Shown in pieces: positions 1-15,000 of a DNA stretch of 64,000 bases. A program made the position numbers and the translations under genes. The notes beneath the pieces were generated by a model. The model did no database searches. It saw nothing but the letters and a program-made list of their open reading frames with translations, and had not been told where the DNA came from. The DNA is taken from NCBI RefSeq assembly GCF_003576455.2, contig NZ_CP032869.1:2852001-2916000 (forward strand), read 5' to 3'. This DNA comes from Mucilaginibacter celer. Its GTDB lineage: Bacteria; Bacteroidota; Bacteroidia; Sphingobacteriales; Sphingobacteriaceae. Every line of letters starts with the position of its first letter. Position 1 is the stretch's first letter.

Positions 1-3000
1 GTATTGTAAGCGGTAACCGCATAATCTGTAGCATTGGCACCCGAGGCTGGTGTACCGCTGATGGTACCTGAGCCATTTATGGATAATCCTGGTGGCAAGG
101 CCGGGCTAATACCGTAACCGGTAGCTACTATTTTCCTTACCTGGTTACCTGTTTCATCTGTTATAAATACGTTTCCAGATGCATCAACTGCTATACCAAA
201 CGGAAAATTGAAGCTTGCAGCCGTGCCTGTACCATTTGCAGTTCCCGGCGCGCCGCTTCCTGCTAAAGTGGTTACCACTCCCGAAGGGGTAATTTTTCTT
301 ACCAAACCATTGCTGCTATCTGCAACATAAACGTTTCCTAAGGCATCAACAGCAATAAAATTAGGGTTATTGAATGTAGCTGCAGCCCCGGTTCCGTTAG
401 CAGCGCCAACGGCTCCGCTACCGGCTAATACCGTTTTTACACCCCCGCTTATTTTGAAGATCTGGTTGCTGAAATCAGATACATAAATATTGCCGCTTTT
501 ATCAACTGTTACACCAAAAGGCGAATTAAACGAATATGGTAAAGTGCTTACCACACCTGCCGGGGTGATTTTTCTGATGGTCGAGTACCCATCCGCCACA
601 TATAAATTGCCTGATCCGTCTATTGAGATCTGCTCCGGAAAATTGAAAGATGCTGCCGTTCCGGTTCCATCTGCGCTGCCGGATACCCCGCTGCCGGCAA
701 AGGTTGTCACCACACCAGCAGTTGTTATCTTCCTGATTAAATAACTACCGGCATCCGTTACATACAGGTTACCGCTTGCGTCTGCAACAATGCCCGATGG
801 CTGGCTAAAGCTTGCTGCTGTACCCGTTCCGTTTGTGCTTCCTTTAACCCCGCTGCCTGCAAAGGTGGTTACTACGCCGGCTGTTGTTATTTTCCTGATC
901 AGGTTTGCCCCCGTTTCAGCAACGTAAGCGTTGCCTGATTTATCAAACGCAATTCCCCCCGGGTAATTTATACTGGCGGCTGTGCCGGTTCCGTTAACAG
1001 ATCCGGCCGCACCGCTCCCGGCAAAAGTTGTAGTTAAACCATATATAGCGTTAGGCACCGCGCCACCTGTGTTAACAGGCGTTAAAGCAGTTATAGCCGT
1101 ACCCGATGTATAACTTTGCGGACTTGTATAACTGATGCTTGGCGCAGCTAACGCGCTTACCGTTAAGGTTCCGGCTACAAAAGTAATGTTATAATTAGCC
1201 GCTACGGCTCCGCTTACGGTAATAGGGTAAGTACCGGCTGCCGATGCCGTGGTTGCCGTTGTGGTTATAGTGACCGGTGTAGTCAATACTGCCTCAGTTT
1301 CACCGTTTACAAAACCGGCATAGGTTACTGTTAAAGCAGGATTGGCCGCACCGCTTAGTTTGGTTTTATTAACTGCGGTGATAGTTAAGGCTGCCTTTCC
1401 AACTGTTAACGTTCCGTTGGTGTAAGTAAAGGTATAGTTGTTAGCTGCGGCTCCGCTTGCTGTTATTGGATAGGTACCTACTCCCGAAGTTGCGGTGCCT
1501 GTTGTAGTTATAACAGGCTGAGTTGTTAACGAAGTGGTGGTATCACCATTTACAAAACCGGTATATCTTGCAGTTAACAAAGGGTTAGCGGCACCGTAGG
1601 TTTTGGTTTGATTTAAGGCCATTACAGTTAACGCAACCGGGTTTACAGTTAACGTTTGCGTAAGGCTTGATGAACCGCTTGTAGCCGTTATGGTTGATGT
1701 TCCCGCTCCAACAATATGGATATTGCCCGATACGATTGTAGCTACCGCCGTATTACTGCTGGTATAGGTAATTGCCGAACTGCTGGTTGCGCCGGGACTG
1801 AAGTCGGCTGTGCCATAAGTTTTGGTTGGGATAGCAGCAAATGTTAACGGTGCGGCGGTCACAGTTAGTGTGCCTGCAACATACGTAATGTTATAATTGG
1901 CCGCTACAGCACCGCTCACTGTAATTGGATAAGTGCCGGCAGGCGAAGCTGTGGTAGCAGTTGTTGTTGCTTTAGCCTGCGTTGTTAATACTGTTGATGT
2001 TTCGCCATTTACAAACCCCGTATAAGTTAAGGTCAATGTCGGGTTAGCGGCACCAACTGTTTTGGTTTTATTAGCAGCAGTAATTGTTAGGCTTGCCTTG
2101 CCAACTGTTAATGTACCTGCTGTATAGCTAATAGTATAATTGGCCGCAACTGCCCCGCTTGCCGTTATTGGATATGAGCCAATAACTGATGAAGTAGTGG
2201 CAGTTGTTGATAGTGTTGGTTGTGTTGTGAGTACCGCCTGCGTTTCGCCGTTTACAAAACCTGTGTAGGTTGCAACTAATGCAGGGTTAGCAGCTCCGTA
2301 TGTTTTGGTTTGATTTGAGGCTGCTATTGTTAAGGCAGCCGGATTCACCGTTAAGGTTTGTGTTAAGCTTGATGATCCGCTTGTAGCTGTTATGGTTGAT
2401 GTACCGGCCCCAACAACATGGATATTACCCGATACGATGGTTGCTACCGAGGTATTGCTGCTGGTATAGGTAATTGCCGAACCGCTTGTTGCGCCCGGGC
2501 TAAAATCAGCCGCACCATAGGTTTGGGCTGGAATAGCCGCGAATGTTAAAGGCGACGCTGTAACTGTTAATGTACCCGCAACGTAAGTAATACTGTAATT
2601 GGCGGCTGCGGCACCGCTCACAGTTATCGGATAGCTACCAACCGCGGATGATGTAGTGGCTGTGGTTGCCAGCGTAGGCTTTGTAGTTAACACTGCCGAT
2701 GTTTCGCTGTTTACAAAACCGCTGTAGCTTGCTGTTAATGTTGGATTGGCAGCACCCGCTATTTTGGTTTGATTTACAGCCGTAATAGTTAATGTCGCCG
2801 CGTTTACCGTTAAGGTTTGCGCTAAGCTTGATGAACCGCTTGTAGCTGTTATGGTTGATGTACCTTTACCAACAATATGAATATTGCCCGATACGATAGT
2901 TGCTACCGCGGTGTTGCTACTTGTATAAGTAATTGCTGAGCCGCTGGTTGCACCCGCGTTAAAATCGGCCGCGCCATAGGTTTTAGCCGGAATAGCGGCG

Positions 3001-6000
3001 AATGCCAACGGTGCCGAAGTAACAGTTAATGTACCTGCAACATACGAGATGCTGTAATTGGCAGCGGCTGCTCCGCTCACCGTGATCGGATAATTACCTG
3101 CTATTGAAGTTGTAGTAGCTGTAGTTGTTACCGTTGGCTGCGTAGTGAGTACTGCCTGGGTATCGCCATTTACAAAACCCGAATAACTTAAAGTCAATAC
3201 AGGGTTGGCATCTCCCGCTGCTTTAATTTGATTGTTAGCAGTTATGGTTAACACAGCCGGACTTACAGACAAAGTTTGCGATGAAGTAGACGTGCCGTTA
3301 TTTGCCGTTATGGTTGATGTACCGGCACCAACTATATGCACATTTCCTGATACTATAGTTGCAACGGCCGTATTGCTGCTGCTATAACTTATTGATGCTG
3401 TACTTGCAGCCCCTGGCGCAAAATCAGTGGCGCCATAGGTTTTAGCAGGTATCGGGTTAAAGGTTAGCGTTACCGGCGTAATAGTGAGCGTACCTTGTTT
3501 ATAAGTAATGTTATAATTGTTGGATGTGGCTCCGCTCAAAGTAATAGGATAAGTTCCAACGGCCGAAGTTGTAGTAGCAGTTGTGCTTAAAACAGGCGGC
3601 GTTAATAAATTTGCAGCGTTATCAGCATTTACGAAACCGGCGTAACTTGCTGTAAGTGTTGGATTAGCAGTACCGTATGTTTTGGTTTGATTATCGGCAG
3701 TGATCACCAATCCTGCTTTACTTATCGTTAAAACTCCCGAAGTATAACTAACCGTATAATTTGCTGATACTCCTCCCGAAACATTAATAGAATAAGTGCC
3801 CACGCCCGAGCTTGTTAAAGCGCCGGTGCTTGCAGTAGGCAGCGTGGTAAATGCCGCTTGCGTATCACCATTTACAAAGCCCGAATAAGTAAGCGTAAGC
3901 GCAGGGTTAGCGGCGCCGTATGTTTTGGTTTGATTGTTAGCGGTAACACTCAACACAACAGGGTTTACTGTTAAAGTACCTGCTTTATAAGTTATGGTAT
4001 AATTAGCTGCAACCGCGCCTGATGCAGTAATAGGATAATTACCCGCGGCCGAAGCAGTGGTAGCGGTTGTGCTTACTGTTGGCTGTGTAGTTAAAACTGC
4101 CTGGGTATCGCCATTTACAAAACCGGCATAAGTAACTGTAAGGGTTGGATTAGCAGAACCATAGCTTTTTGACTGGTTTGAAGCCGTAATGGTAAGCGCC
4201 GCCGCGTTTACAGTAAGCGGTACTACAACCGGAGTTGCGGCATCAAAATTAGCACCCGCCGCCTGCGAGGCTGTGATGTTGGTGGTTCCGAGGCCTACAA
4301 TATGAATGTTGCCCGATGCGCTGATGGTTGCGACAGCGGTGTTGCTGCTGGTATAAGTTACAGGTATGGTTGAATTGGTACTTGTAGCGCCCGGTGCAAA
4401 ATCTGCCGTACCATAAGTAGTAGCAGCAATTGGGTTGAAAGTAATCACCTGGGCGGCATTCCGTGTTATAGTAACGGTATAGGTTAAAACAGTTGCCTTG
4501 TCCTGCGCTGTAACTACGGTAGTTATAGTATTGTCACCAACGTTAAGCGGGATAGCAGCTGATGTAGCGCCACTTTGCACTGTATTTCCATTAACAGTTA
4601 ATGTAGCATTGGCACTTGCTGTTACCGGCACAACGGTAATTGATGATACTGTGTTGCTAACCGTAGCCGTATAGCTGTTAGTGAGCGAAGCAAAAGCTGG
4701 GCTTAAAGTACCTGCACTAATGCCTAAGCTACTTAATTTCGCGTTTGAAGATGGCGTATACGTTAATCCAACTGTTTTGGTAGCAAGCGCACTGGTAAAC
4801 AAACCATCATTAGCTGTAAAACTTATTGTACGGCTGGCTACATTAGGCGCAACATTGTTTGAGTTATTATAGGTAACAGATTGCAAAGCTGCCTGCCATT
4901 GTGCCAACGTTGCTGTTGATGAGGCCGAGGTTAAAGATAAAACACCTGTAGTTGCGTTATATGTTCCTGCAATATTACCCATTGTAGCCGCATTTGGCGT
5001 AAACGCAAGCACATCCTGGCCGGCAACAAAATTACCGGTTACTGAAACGTTTGCATTTGCCAATACAGTTTTACTTAAATCTGTAACTGTAATACCACCA
5101 TCTATAACAACGGGCACAGGCGTCACATCACCCATCGAAGCAAAAGTCGTTACCGGCGCGGTGGTGGTTACTACCGGTGGATAGATTACCGTGATGGTTA
5201 AATTTGCCGTACCCGTACCGGCACTGTTATTACCTTTTATGGTATAAGTTGTTGCTGGTGAAGCCGCTGTTGGGGTACCCGAAATAATACCCGTTGTACC
5301 GGCAAAATTCAGGCCCGAAGAAAGAGGCGCGCTATTGGTATAACCGTTAATACTTATCTCTCTGATGATGTTTCCGCCGTCAACCACGTATAGGTTACCC
5401 GAGTTATCTACTGTAAGATTAGAAGGATCTGCAAAGCTTGCTGCCTGGCCTATGCCATCAATTTGTGTTTGGTTACCATCGCCTGCTATGGTTGTAACAA
5501 CACCGGCCGGCGTTATTTTACGGATGAGGCTGTTACCTTCATCTGCAACATAAATATTGCCGCCTGCATCTACTGTGATACCACCTGGATTATTAAAACG
5601 TGCTGCCGAACCTGAACCATCAGCAAAACCGGCATTTCCGTTACCTGCAAGTGTAGTTACTACCCCTGCAGTGGTGATTTTTCTGATGGCATTATTACCG
5701 GCATCAGTTACGTACAAGTTGCCCAACGCATCAGCCGCTATTCCCCTTATCGAACCAAAACCTGCGGCAGTACCTGTACCATTAGTAAAGCCGCCGGAAG
5801 TGTTACCTGCAAAAGTTGATACCACTCCGGCCGATGTGATCTTTCTGATTAAAAGATTACTATAATCAACCACATATAAGTTACCGGATTTGTCTGCGGT
5901 AATAACTGTAGGGTTAGCAAAACCAGCTACAGTAGCCGAGCCATTTACCACACCATAATTGCCATTGCCTGCAAAAGTACTCACAACCCCTGCCGGAGTA

Positions 6001-9000
6001 ATTTTGCGGATTACCTGGTTGTTTTGATCGGTAACGTAAACATTGCTGCTTTTATCAACAGCAATACCTGTCATATAACCGAAGCTTGCGGCTGTGCCTG
6101 TTCCGTTTACCAATCCCTGGTTACCGCTGCCTGCAAGGGTTGTAACAAAACCTGCAGGGGTTATCCGCTTAACGGTGTAAGCCCCTGCATCTGCTATATA
6201 AACATTTCCATAAATATCGGTTGCTGTACCATTAATGGCATTGAAACTGGCGTTAACACCAATACCATCAACGCTGCCGCCCGGGCCACCTCCGGCAAAC
6301 GGACCTGTAATCCCATAAATAGAAGGAGGCACAGCACCGCCGGTATTTGCCGGAGCAAGCGGAGTTATCGGGATCCCGACAGCGTAAGTTTGCGGAGTGG
6401 CATAGCTGATAACAGGTGCAGTTGGCGTAGCGGGCGCTACTGCTGTACCGGTTACTGCTATACTTACGGTAGCAGTACTACTTCCACCGGTATTGTAAGC
6501 GGTAACGGTATAGCTTTTTGCAGCCACGGCGGTAAGCGGAGTACCCACTATCGAACCTGTTGTACCATCAAAAGTTAAACCTGCGGGTAAAGCCCCACCT
6601 GTAAGCGTATAACCGTTTAGTGAAATTTTGCGAAGGGTATTGTTGTAATCTGTTACGTATAAATTACCAGAGCCATCAATAGCTAAAGCCTGCGGGTAAT
6701 AGAAACTTGATGTTACCCCTATCCCATTGATAGCCCCGGTTGAACCGTTACCGGCAAGCGTAGTTACAACACCGGCCGGAGTTATTTTTCTGATCAATGA
6801 ATTATACTGGTCGGCTACATAGATATTACCAACTGCATCTATCGTCAAACCGGCAGGGCTGCTGAATTTGGCCGCCGTTCCTGTACCATTTGTTGCGCCC
6901 GCATTTCCCGCGCTGCCCGCCAGGGTAGTTACAACACCTGCAGGAGTAATTTTCCTGATTGCCTGGTTTGTCTGATCACTTACATATAAATTTCCTGATG
7001 CATCTATCGTTATACCAGCCGGCGTATTAAAGCTTGCCGCCGCACCCGCGCCGTTTGCAAAAGCGGCGTTTGAGCTACCTGCAAGGGTACTCACAATACC
7101 CGAAGCGCTGATTTTACGGATCAGGTTGTTGCCGGCATCAGTTACATAAACATTTCCATAAGCATCCACCGCTACCCCCTGGGGCGCGTTGAAACCGGCT
7201 AAGGTACCCGGGCCGTCATTACGTCCGGGAGCAACGCTGCCTGCAAGTGTAGTTACAACACCGGCCGGGGTTATCTTCCTGATCATATTATTATTGGCAT
7301 CGGCTACGTAAATATTGCCCGCTGCATCGATAGCCATACCCTGCGGATTATTAAAGCTGGCCGCAGTACCGGTATCATTGATGAAACCGGCATTGCCATT
7401 GCCTGCCAATACGCTGGTTATTCCAGCAGATGTAACTTTAACAATCTGGTTATTGACATTATAATATACGTTACCCAAAGCATCGGTAATTAAACCATGT
7501 GAATAGTTTGAACCTGTTACAAAATTGCTGGTTTGTCCGTATATCATGGCAGGTACAGCCCCTCCCGTATTGGATGGGCTTAGTGTGCTGATGCTAACAC
7601 CAGCCGCATAACTTTGTGGTGTAGCGTAAGTGATAACCGGTGCATTAACAGGATTTACCGGCGGTGTTATGGTACCTGTTACTGTTATGTTTACCGTGGT
7701 AGTACTGCTTCCGCCCATATTATAGGCAGTAACGGAATAGTTTGCTGCTGCCGACGCCAATACAGGAGTACCGGTGATAGCTCCGGTTGTACCATCAAAG
7801 TTCAAACCTGCCGGTAATGTACCGGTTAACGTGTAGCCATTTAATGAAATTTTACGAACAAGATTGTTATTATCCGTTTCGTACAAATTACCGGAACCAT
7901 CAATGGCCAAAGCCAATGGGTAGTAGAAACTTGATGTTACCCCTACCCCATTGGTCGCGCCCGTAGTGCCGTTGCCTGCAAGTGTGCTTACAACACCGGC
8001 CGGGGTGATTTTCCTGATCAGTGAATTATACTGGTCGGCTACGTAGATATTACCTACCGCATCTATAGTCAAACCGGCCGGGCTGCTGAATGTAGCTGCC
8101 GCACCTGTGCCGTTTGTAGCGCCTGAATTTCCTGCATTGCCCGCCAAAGTAGTTACAACGCCAGAAGGAGTGATTTTCCTGATTACCTGGTTGGCCTGAT
8201 CGCTCACATATAAATTGCCGGACGCGTCTATCGTTATACCGTATGGGGTATTGAAGCTTGCAGCCGTACCAGTGCCGTTGGCATAGCCCGCCGAGTTGCC
8301 GGCAAGCGTGCTTACAACACCCGAAGCACTGATCTTGCGGATCAGGTTATTTCCTGCGTCTGTAACATAAACATTGCCGTAAACATCCACCGCTACTCCC
8401 TGAGGTGCGTTGAAACCGGCTAATGCGCCCGGGCCATCACTACGCCCGGCGGTAACACTGCCGGCAAGTGTACTCACAACACCGCCTGGGGTGATCTTTC
8501 TGATCATGTTGTTATTGCCGTCGGCTACATAAATATTACCTGCCGCATCTATGGCCATTCCCTGCGGATTGTTAAAACTGGCCGCGGTACCGGTATCATT
8601 GATAAAGCCCGCGTTACCGTTACCGGCTATTACATTGGTTATCCCGGCAGGTGTAGCCTTAATAATTTGATTGTTGGCAGTAAAATATACGTTGCCCGAA
8701 GCATCGGTAATTAAACCATGCGAATAGTAAGAACCATTTACAAAATTGCTGGTTTGCCCATATATCATGGCAGGTACAGCACCGCCCGTATTGGATGGGC
8801 TCAATGTGCTGATGCCGGTACCCGCTGTATAGCTTTGCGGCGTTGTATAACTGATAACCGGTGCCTGAACGGGGTTTGCCGGCGGTGTTATGCTGCCGGT
8901 AACAGCTATGTTAACAATAGCGGTGCTGCTTCCGCCGGCATTGTAAGCCGTAACAGAATAATTTGCCGCAGCCGATGCCAGTACCGGTGTACCACTGATT

Positions 9001-12000
9001 GCTCCTGTGGTGCCATCAAAAGTTAAACCGGCAGGCAGGGTACCTGTTAGTATGTATCCGTTTAACGAAATTTTGCGAAGGGTGTTGTTATAGTCTGTTT
9101 CGTACAGGTTGCCTGAGCCGTCGATAGCCAGGGCCAGCGGGTAGTAGAAACTTGCGGTGAGGCCTACCCCATCGGTTGCTGAAGTAGTACCATTACCGGC
9201 AAGCGTGGTTACAACACCCGCAGAGCTAACTTTCCTGATTAGGGAGTTATACTGGTCGGCTACGTAAATATTACCTATGGCATCTATAGCAAGACCTGCA
9301 GGGCTATTAAAACTTGCAGCTGCACCGGTGCCATCCTGCACTCCTCCAACACCGGCAGTACCCGCTAAAGTGGTTACAACGCCGGCCGCCGTTATTTTAC
9401 GGATTACCCCATTATTTTGATCGCTTACATATAAATTCCCCGATGCATCTGTTGTTATGCCATACGGGTTGCTGAAAGTTGCCGCTGCGCCTGTACCATC
9501 CGCATACCCCCCATTAACATTACCGGCCAGCGTACTTACCACACCTGCTGCGGTAATTTTACGGATCATATTATTGGAACCATCGGTTACATAAATATTA
9601 CCCGATGCATCTATCGTTAGTTGCTGCGGATTGTAGAACGTGGCTACGGTAGCGGCTCCGTTTTTGGCACCGGTTACTCCGGCCACACCCGCAAAGTTGG
9701 TAACGACACCTGTAGGGCCGATTTTTCTTATTAATTGATTACCATTATCTACTACATATAAATTGCCGGAAGCATCGAAGCAAAGGCCCTGCGGTCCGTT
9801 GAAACTTGCTGCGCTGCCTTTACCATTAGTTGCCCCGGCGTTTTCATTCCCTGCAAAAGTTGAAACAACCCCGGTTTGGGTAACTTTTAATATTTTATTT
9901 TGATAAGATATGTATGCATTGCCAGCTTTATCAAAAGCAATTCCCCTGGAATAATAGCCTATATTGGCGAATGTTGTAACCTGGGCGTAAATAGCTGCCG
10001 GTACCGCGCCACCTGCATTTGCCGGACTTAAAGTACTGATAACAGTACCTACCGGGTAACTTTTTGGAGTGGCGTATGAAATTTGCGGCGCGGCCACAGC
10101 AGGTGTTGTAACTGCGGTACCCGTAACTGTAATACTCACGGTAGCTGTGCTGCTTCCGCCACCATTATAAGCCGTAATACTGTAGGTTGTAGCAGCAAGC
10201 GGAGTTGTTGGTTTGCCGCTGATAATACCCGTGGTGCCATCAAGCGTTAATCCGGCAGGCAAGGCATTATCGGTAGTGTATCCTGTAGCGGCAATTTTAC
10301 GAATTGCGTTGTTGTAACGGTCGGCCACATAAATATTACCTAAATAATCGGCGGCAATCCCCCATGGACCGCTAAAAGATGCAGAGCTGCCATTACCGTT
10401 AATAAATCCGGCTGCAACTCCGTTGCCGTTAACACCCCCGGCAGCATTGTTACCTGCTAATGTACTTACCACACCGGTTTTTGTAATTTTCCTGATCAGG
10501 TTATTGCTCGCATCGGCAACATATAAATTGCCTGCCTTGTCTACCGTTAATCCTGCCGGGTTGCTGAAACTTGCTGCTGCGCCTGTACCATCGGTATAGC
10601 CATAGTTTCCGGCAGTACCGGCAAAAGTTGTTACTACACCTGCCGCTGTTATCTTCCTGATTATATTATTGCTAAAATCAGAAACGTATACAGTACCGCC
10701 GGCATCAACCGCGATGCCGTTAGGAGTATAAAACATGGCTGCTGTTCCGGTACCATCAGCATATCCGGCACTACCTACGCTGCCTGCAAGCGTTGACACT
10801 ATTCCTGCTGAAGTAATTTTTCTGATGATCTGGTTACCCTGGTCGCTTACATATAAGTTTTTTGAAGCATCTACAGCCAGGTTACCGGGATTATTAAACA
10901 TAGCACTGGTTCCGGCCCCATCAGCGTAACCAGGTGAACCCGCAACTCCGGCAACGGTAGTTACTACACCTGCCGGCGTTATTTTTCTGATAACATGATT
11001 ATTATAATCGGCTACGTAAACATTGGCTGAAGCATCAACCGCGAGGCCCGCCGGGCCATTAAAGCTTGCCGCTGCACCGGTACCATCTGCATAACCGGCC
11101 GAACCACTTCCAGCCAACGTAGTCACCACACCGCCAGAACTTATCTTTCTGACAATATTATTATTATAATCTGCTACGTAAACATTTCCGTATAAATCGG
11201 CCGCAGTGTTTGTTGGCTGATTAAAAGTAGCTGCGGTAGCAGCACCATCAGTAATTCCGGGCACACCGGTACCTGCATAAGTACTTGTTTGTCCAAATAA
11301 GGCCGCAGGTACTGCACCACCGGTATTTGAAGGCGATAACGCGCTTATTGCAGTACCGGCGGTGTAGGTTTGCGGACCGGCATAAGTAATAACCGGAGCA
11401 CTGATAGCTGCAGGAGCTGTTAAATTACCAGTAGCTGCAATACTTACCGTTGCAGTACTGCTGCCTCCTGTATTGTAAGCAGTAATGCTATAGCTGGCTG
11501 CTGTTTTGGCAAGCAGCGGTGTGCCGCTTATTATGCCGGTTGTACCATCGAATGTTAAACCTGCTGGTAAAGCAGTGCTGCCTATTGCATAACCTACAGC
11601 CGAAACTTTACGGATATTGCTACCGTCGGCAACATATAGCATCCCTGATGCATCAATAGCTATTCCCTCCGGATTGCCAAAGCGGGCTGCCAGACCAATG
11701 CCGTCGCTTGTTACGCCCGTTCCGCTTCCGGCAAGTGTGGTTACAACACCGGCAGAGGTAATTTTACGGATGAGGTAGTTGTATTGATCAGCTACATAGA
11801 TGTTGCCAATAGCATCGATAGCTATGCTTTGCGGGTTATAAAAACTCGCCGCCGTACCGGTTCCGTTTGCGGATCCGCTTGTAGTAGGGTTACCGGCAAA
11901 TGTGGTTACAACGCCGGCCGGAGTAATTTTACGGATAATATTATTTGATACGTCGGCTACGTAAAGGTTGCATAAGCCATCAACCGCCAGGCTGGCCGGC

Positions 12001-15000
12001 ACGTTGAAGCTTGCAGCATTGCCGGTGCCATCAGCGTATCCGGCCGATCCGCTGCCGGCAAGTGTGGTTACTATTCCGGCAGGACTGATTTTACGGATAA
12101 GTCCGCTGCCCGAATCCGATACGTATACATTACCGAATCTGTCAACCGCGATACCTGCCGGGCTGTTAAAGCTTGCCGCTGCGCCTGTACCATCATTTCT
12201 GCCAGATATGCCGCTGCCGGCAAATGTGCTTACTACGCCGGCCGGGGTAATTTTACGGATAACGTTATTGCCAAGATCGGCCAGGTAAATATTACCCGCG
12301 GCATCCATTCCCATACGCTGAGGATTGTTGAAACTTGCGGCGGTGCCGGTTCCATTTACCAAACCAGGCGTGCCGCTACCCGCAAAAATGCTGCTTACAC
12401 CGGCAGGCGTAACCTTACGGATAACATTGATACCCGCATCCGAGTAATATACGTTGCCCGCGGCATCACTTATTATCCCCCAGGCATTTCCAAAACCGGT
12501 AGCCAGGGTAGTGGTTTGTCCGTATGAAAATGCCGGAACTACTCCGCCGGTATTTGCAGGTGCCAGGTTGCTGATGGTTGTACCGGCTGTATAGCTTTGA
12601 GGCCCTGTGTAGCTTATTACAGGTGCTTTTACAGGCGCGGCAGGTGCGGTTAAGGCACCGGTTACCGTAATACTTACAGCGGCTGTACTGCTTCCCCCTA
12701 AATTATATGCCGAAATACTATAAGATGAGGCTGCTTTTGCCAAAAGCGGTGTACCGCTGATAACACCTGTGGTATTATCAAATGTTAATCCGGCAGGTAA
12801 AACTGAATTAATTGCATAACCTGTTGTGGTTATTTTGCGGATAGTGCCGCCATCGGCAACATATAAATTCCCGGCAGCATCAATTGTAATTCCTTCGGGA
12901 TTGCTGATACCGGCAGCCGTGCCTGTACCATCATTTGATCCGTAACCGCCTCCGGCAACTGTGCTCACTACACCGGCAGGCGTTACTTTACGGATTAAAT
13001 GATTATACATATCGGCAACATATAAATTACCTATAGCATCAATTGCCACACTCTCCGGGTTGTAAAAACTTGCGTTGCTACCGGTGCCATTTACAGCCCC
13101 TATATTTGGCGAACCGGCCAGCGTGGTTACAACACCGGCAGGAGTGATTTTACGGATTGAATTATTATTTACATCAACTACATAAAGGTTACATAAAGCA
13201 TCTGCGGCCATCCCTGCAGGATTATAAAAACTCGCTGCCGAACCGGTGCCATCAGCATATCCCGGCGAGCCGCTGCCTGCAAGCGTAGTAACAATACCTG
13301 ATGCGCTGATTTTACGAATAAGGTGAGTGATGTTATCGGCAACGTAAATATTTCCAAACAAATCGATGGCTATACCGGCCGGGCCGTTAAAGCTTGCTGT
13401 TGCAGCGGTGCCATCGCTGCGGCCTGCTTTGCCATTACCTGCAAAGGTAGTTACAACACCAGCCGGAGTAATTTTACGGATAAGATTATTACCCATATCC
13501 GCAACATAAATATTGCCGGCGGCGTCTAAAGCCATCCGCTGCGGATTATTGAAACTGGCCGCAGTACCGGTACCATTTGTTTTGCCGGCGCTGCCACTAC
13601 CTGCAAATATGCTTTTGATACCCGCCGGAGATACCTTGCGGATAACATTATAGCTGGCATCGGCATAATAAATATTACCTGCTGCATCAGCCACTACACT
13701 GTATGAATCGCCAAAGCCTGTTGCGAGCGTAGTGGTTTGGCCATATGGGTTTGCCGGGACAACTCCGCCTGTATTGGTAGGCGTTAAAGCATTTACAGCC
13801 GTACCAACCGTATAACTTTGCGCACCGCCATAAGTTATTACCGGAGCTTTTACAGCGGGCGTTGGTGTTTGCAGGCTACCGGTAACCGTGATATTAACAG
13901 TTGCCGTACCGTTACCGGCCGCATTATAACCTGTAATTAAGTAATTACCGGCAGCTTTTGCCAGTAATGGCGTTCCGCTTATTGTGCCGGTGGTAACATC
14001 GAAGTTTAAACCAGCCGGTAAGGCAGGATTAACAGTATAGCCGGTTAACGACAGTTTACGGATATCATAGTACTCAGTAATATAAAGTGATCCCGACTGA
14101 TCTATGGTGATACCGGTTGGGCTTTGGAAACCTGCTGTTGCGCCAATGCCGTCGGTACTTCCCGAACCTCCGCCGGCAAGAGTGCTTACAACACCCGCCG
14201 GAGTGATCATCCTTATTAAATTGTTATAAACCTCGGCCACGTAAAGATTTCCGGACAAATCAATAGTGATCCCCTGCGGGCCGTTGAATGAGGCCGCCAT
14301 ACCGTTGCCATTTATTGAACCGGGGTTTACAGGGTTACCCGCCAGCGTGGTAACTACACCCGCAGCAGTTATCTTCCTGATCACATTGTTCCCGGCATCG
14401 GCAACATACAGGTTGCCTGCGGCATCAACGGTAATCCCTACCGGATTGAGAAAACTTGCAGCAGTTCCTGTTCCGTCTTTATATCCGCCGGATACATTGC
14501 CTGCCAGAGTGCTTACCACACCCGCAGAAGTGATTTTCCTGATCAGGTTGTTGTAAGTATCAGATACATACACATTCCCGCTATTATCCACAGCAATACC
14601 AGCCGGACTGTAAAATTTAGCTGCAGCGCCCGTACCGTTGGTAGCCCCTGCTGTACCGCTGCCTGCCAGTGTTGTTACCACACCGTAAGGGCTTATTTTC
14701 CGGATAGCGTTATTACCCGTTTCTGTTACATATAAATTGCCGGATGCATCAATTGCCAGGCCAACCGGACCGCTAAAGCTTGCAGCCGAACCGGTACCAT
14801 TTACAAAACCTGCGGTTCCGTTACCTGCAAACCGGGTAATAACACCTGTAGGGCTAATCTTTTTAATAAGGTTATTGTTTACATCTGCTATATAAATGTT
14901 TCGTGCCGAATCTGTAACAATACCCAAATTGGTACTGAAACCAGTAACCAATGTTGATGTTTGCCCATAAAAGGCCGGCGCTACAATACCGCCCGTACTT

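Noticed and set aside
490..14556. Many short plus-strand open frames opposite the giant gene, with Pro/Ala/Val- or Cys/Gly-rich translations
   Set aside because: They are antisense readings of the repeat codons, lack starts with any context, and repeat with the same period as the NHL units. The minus frame gives recognised domains throughout.
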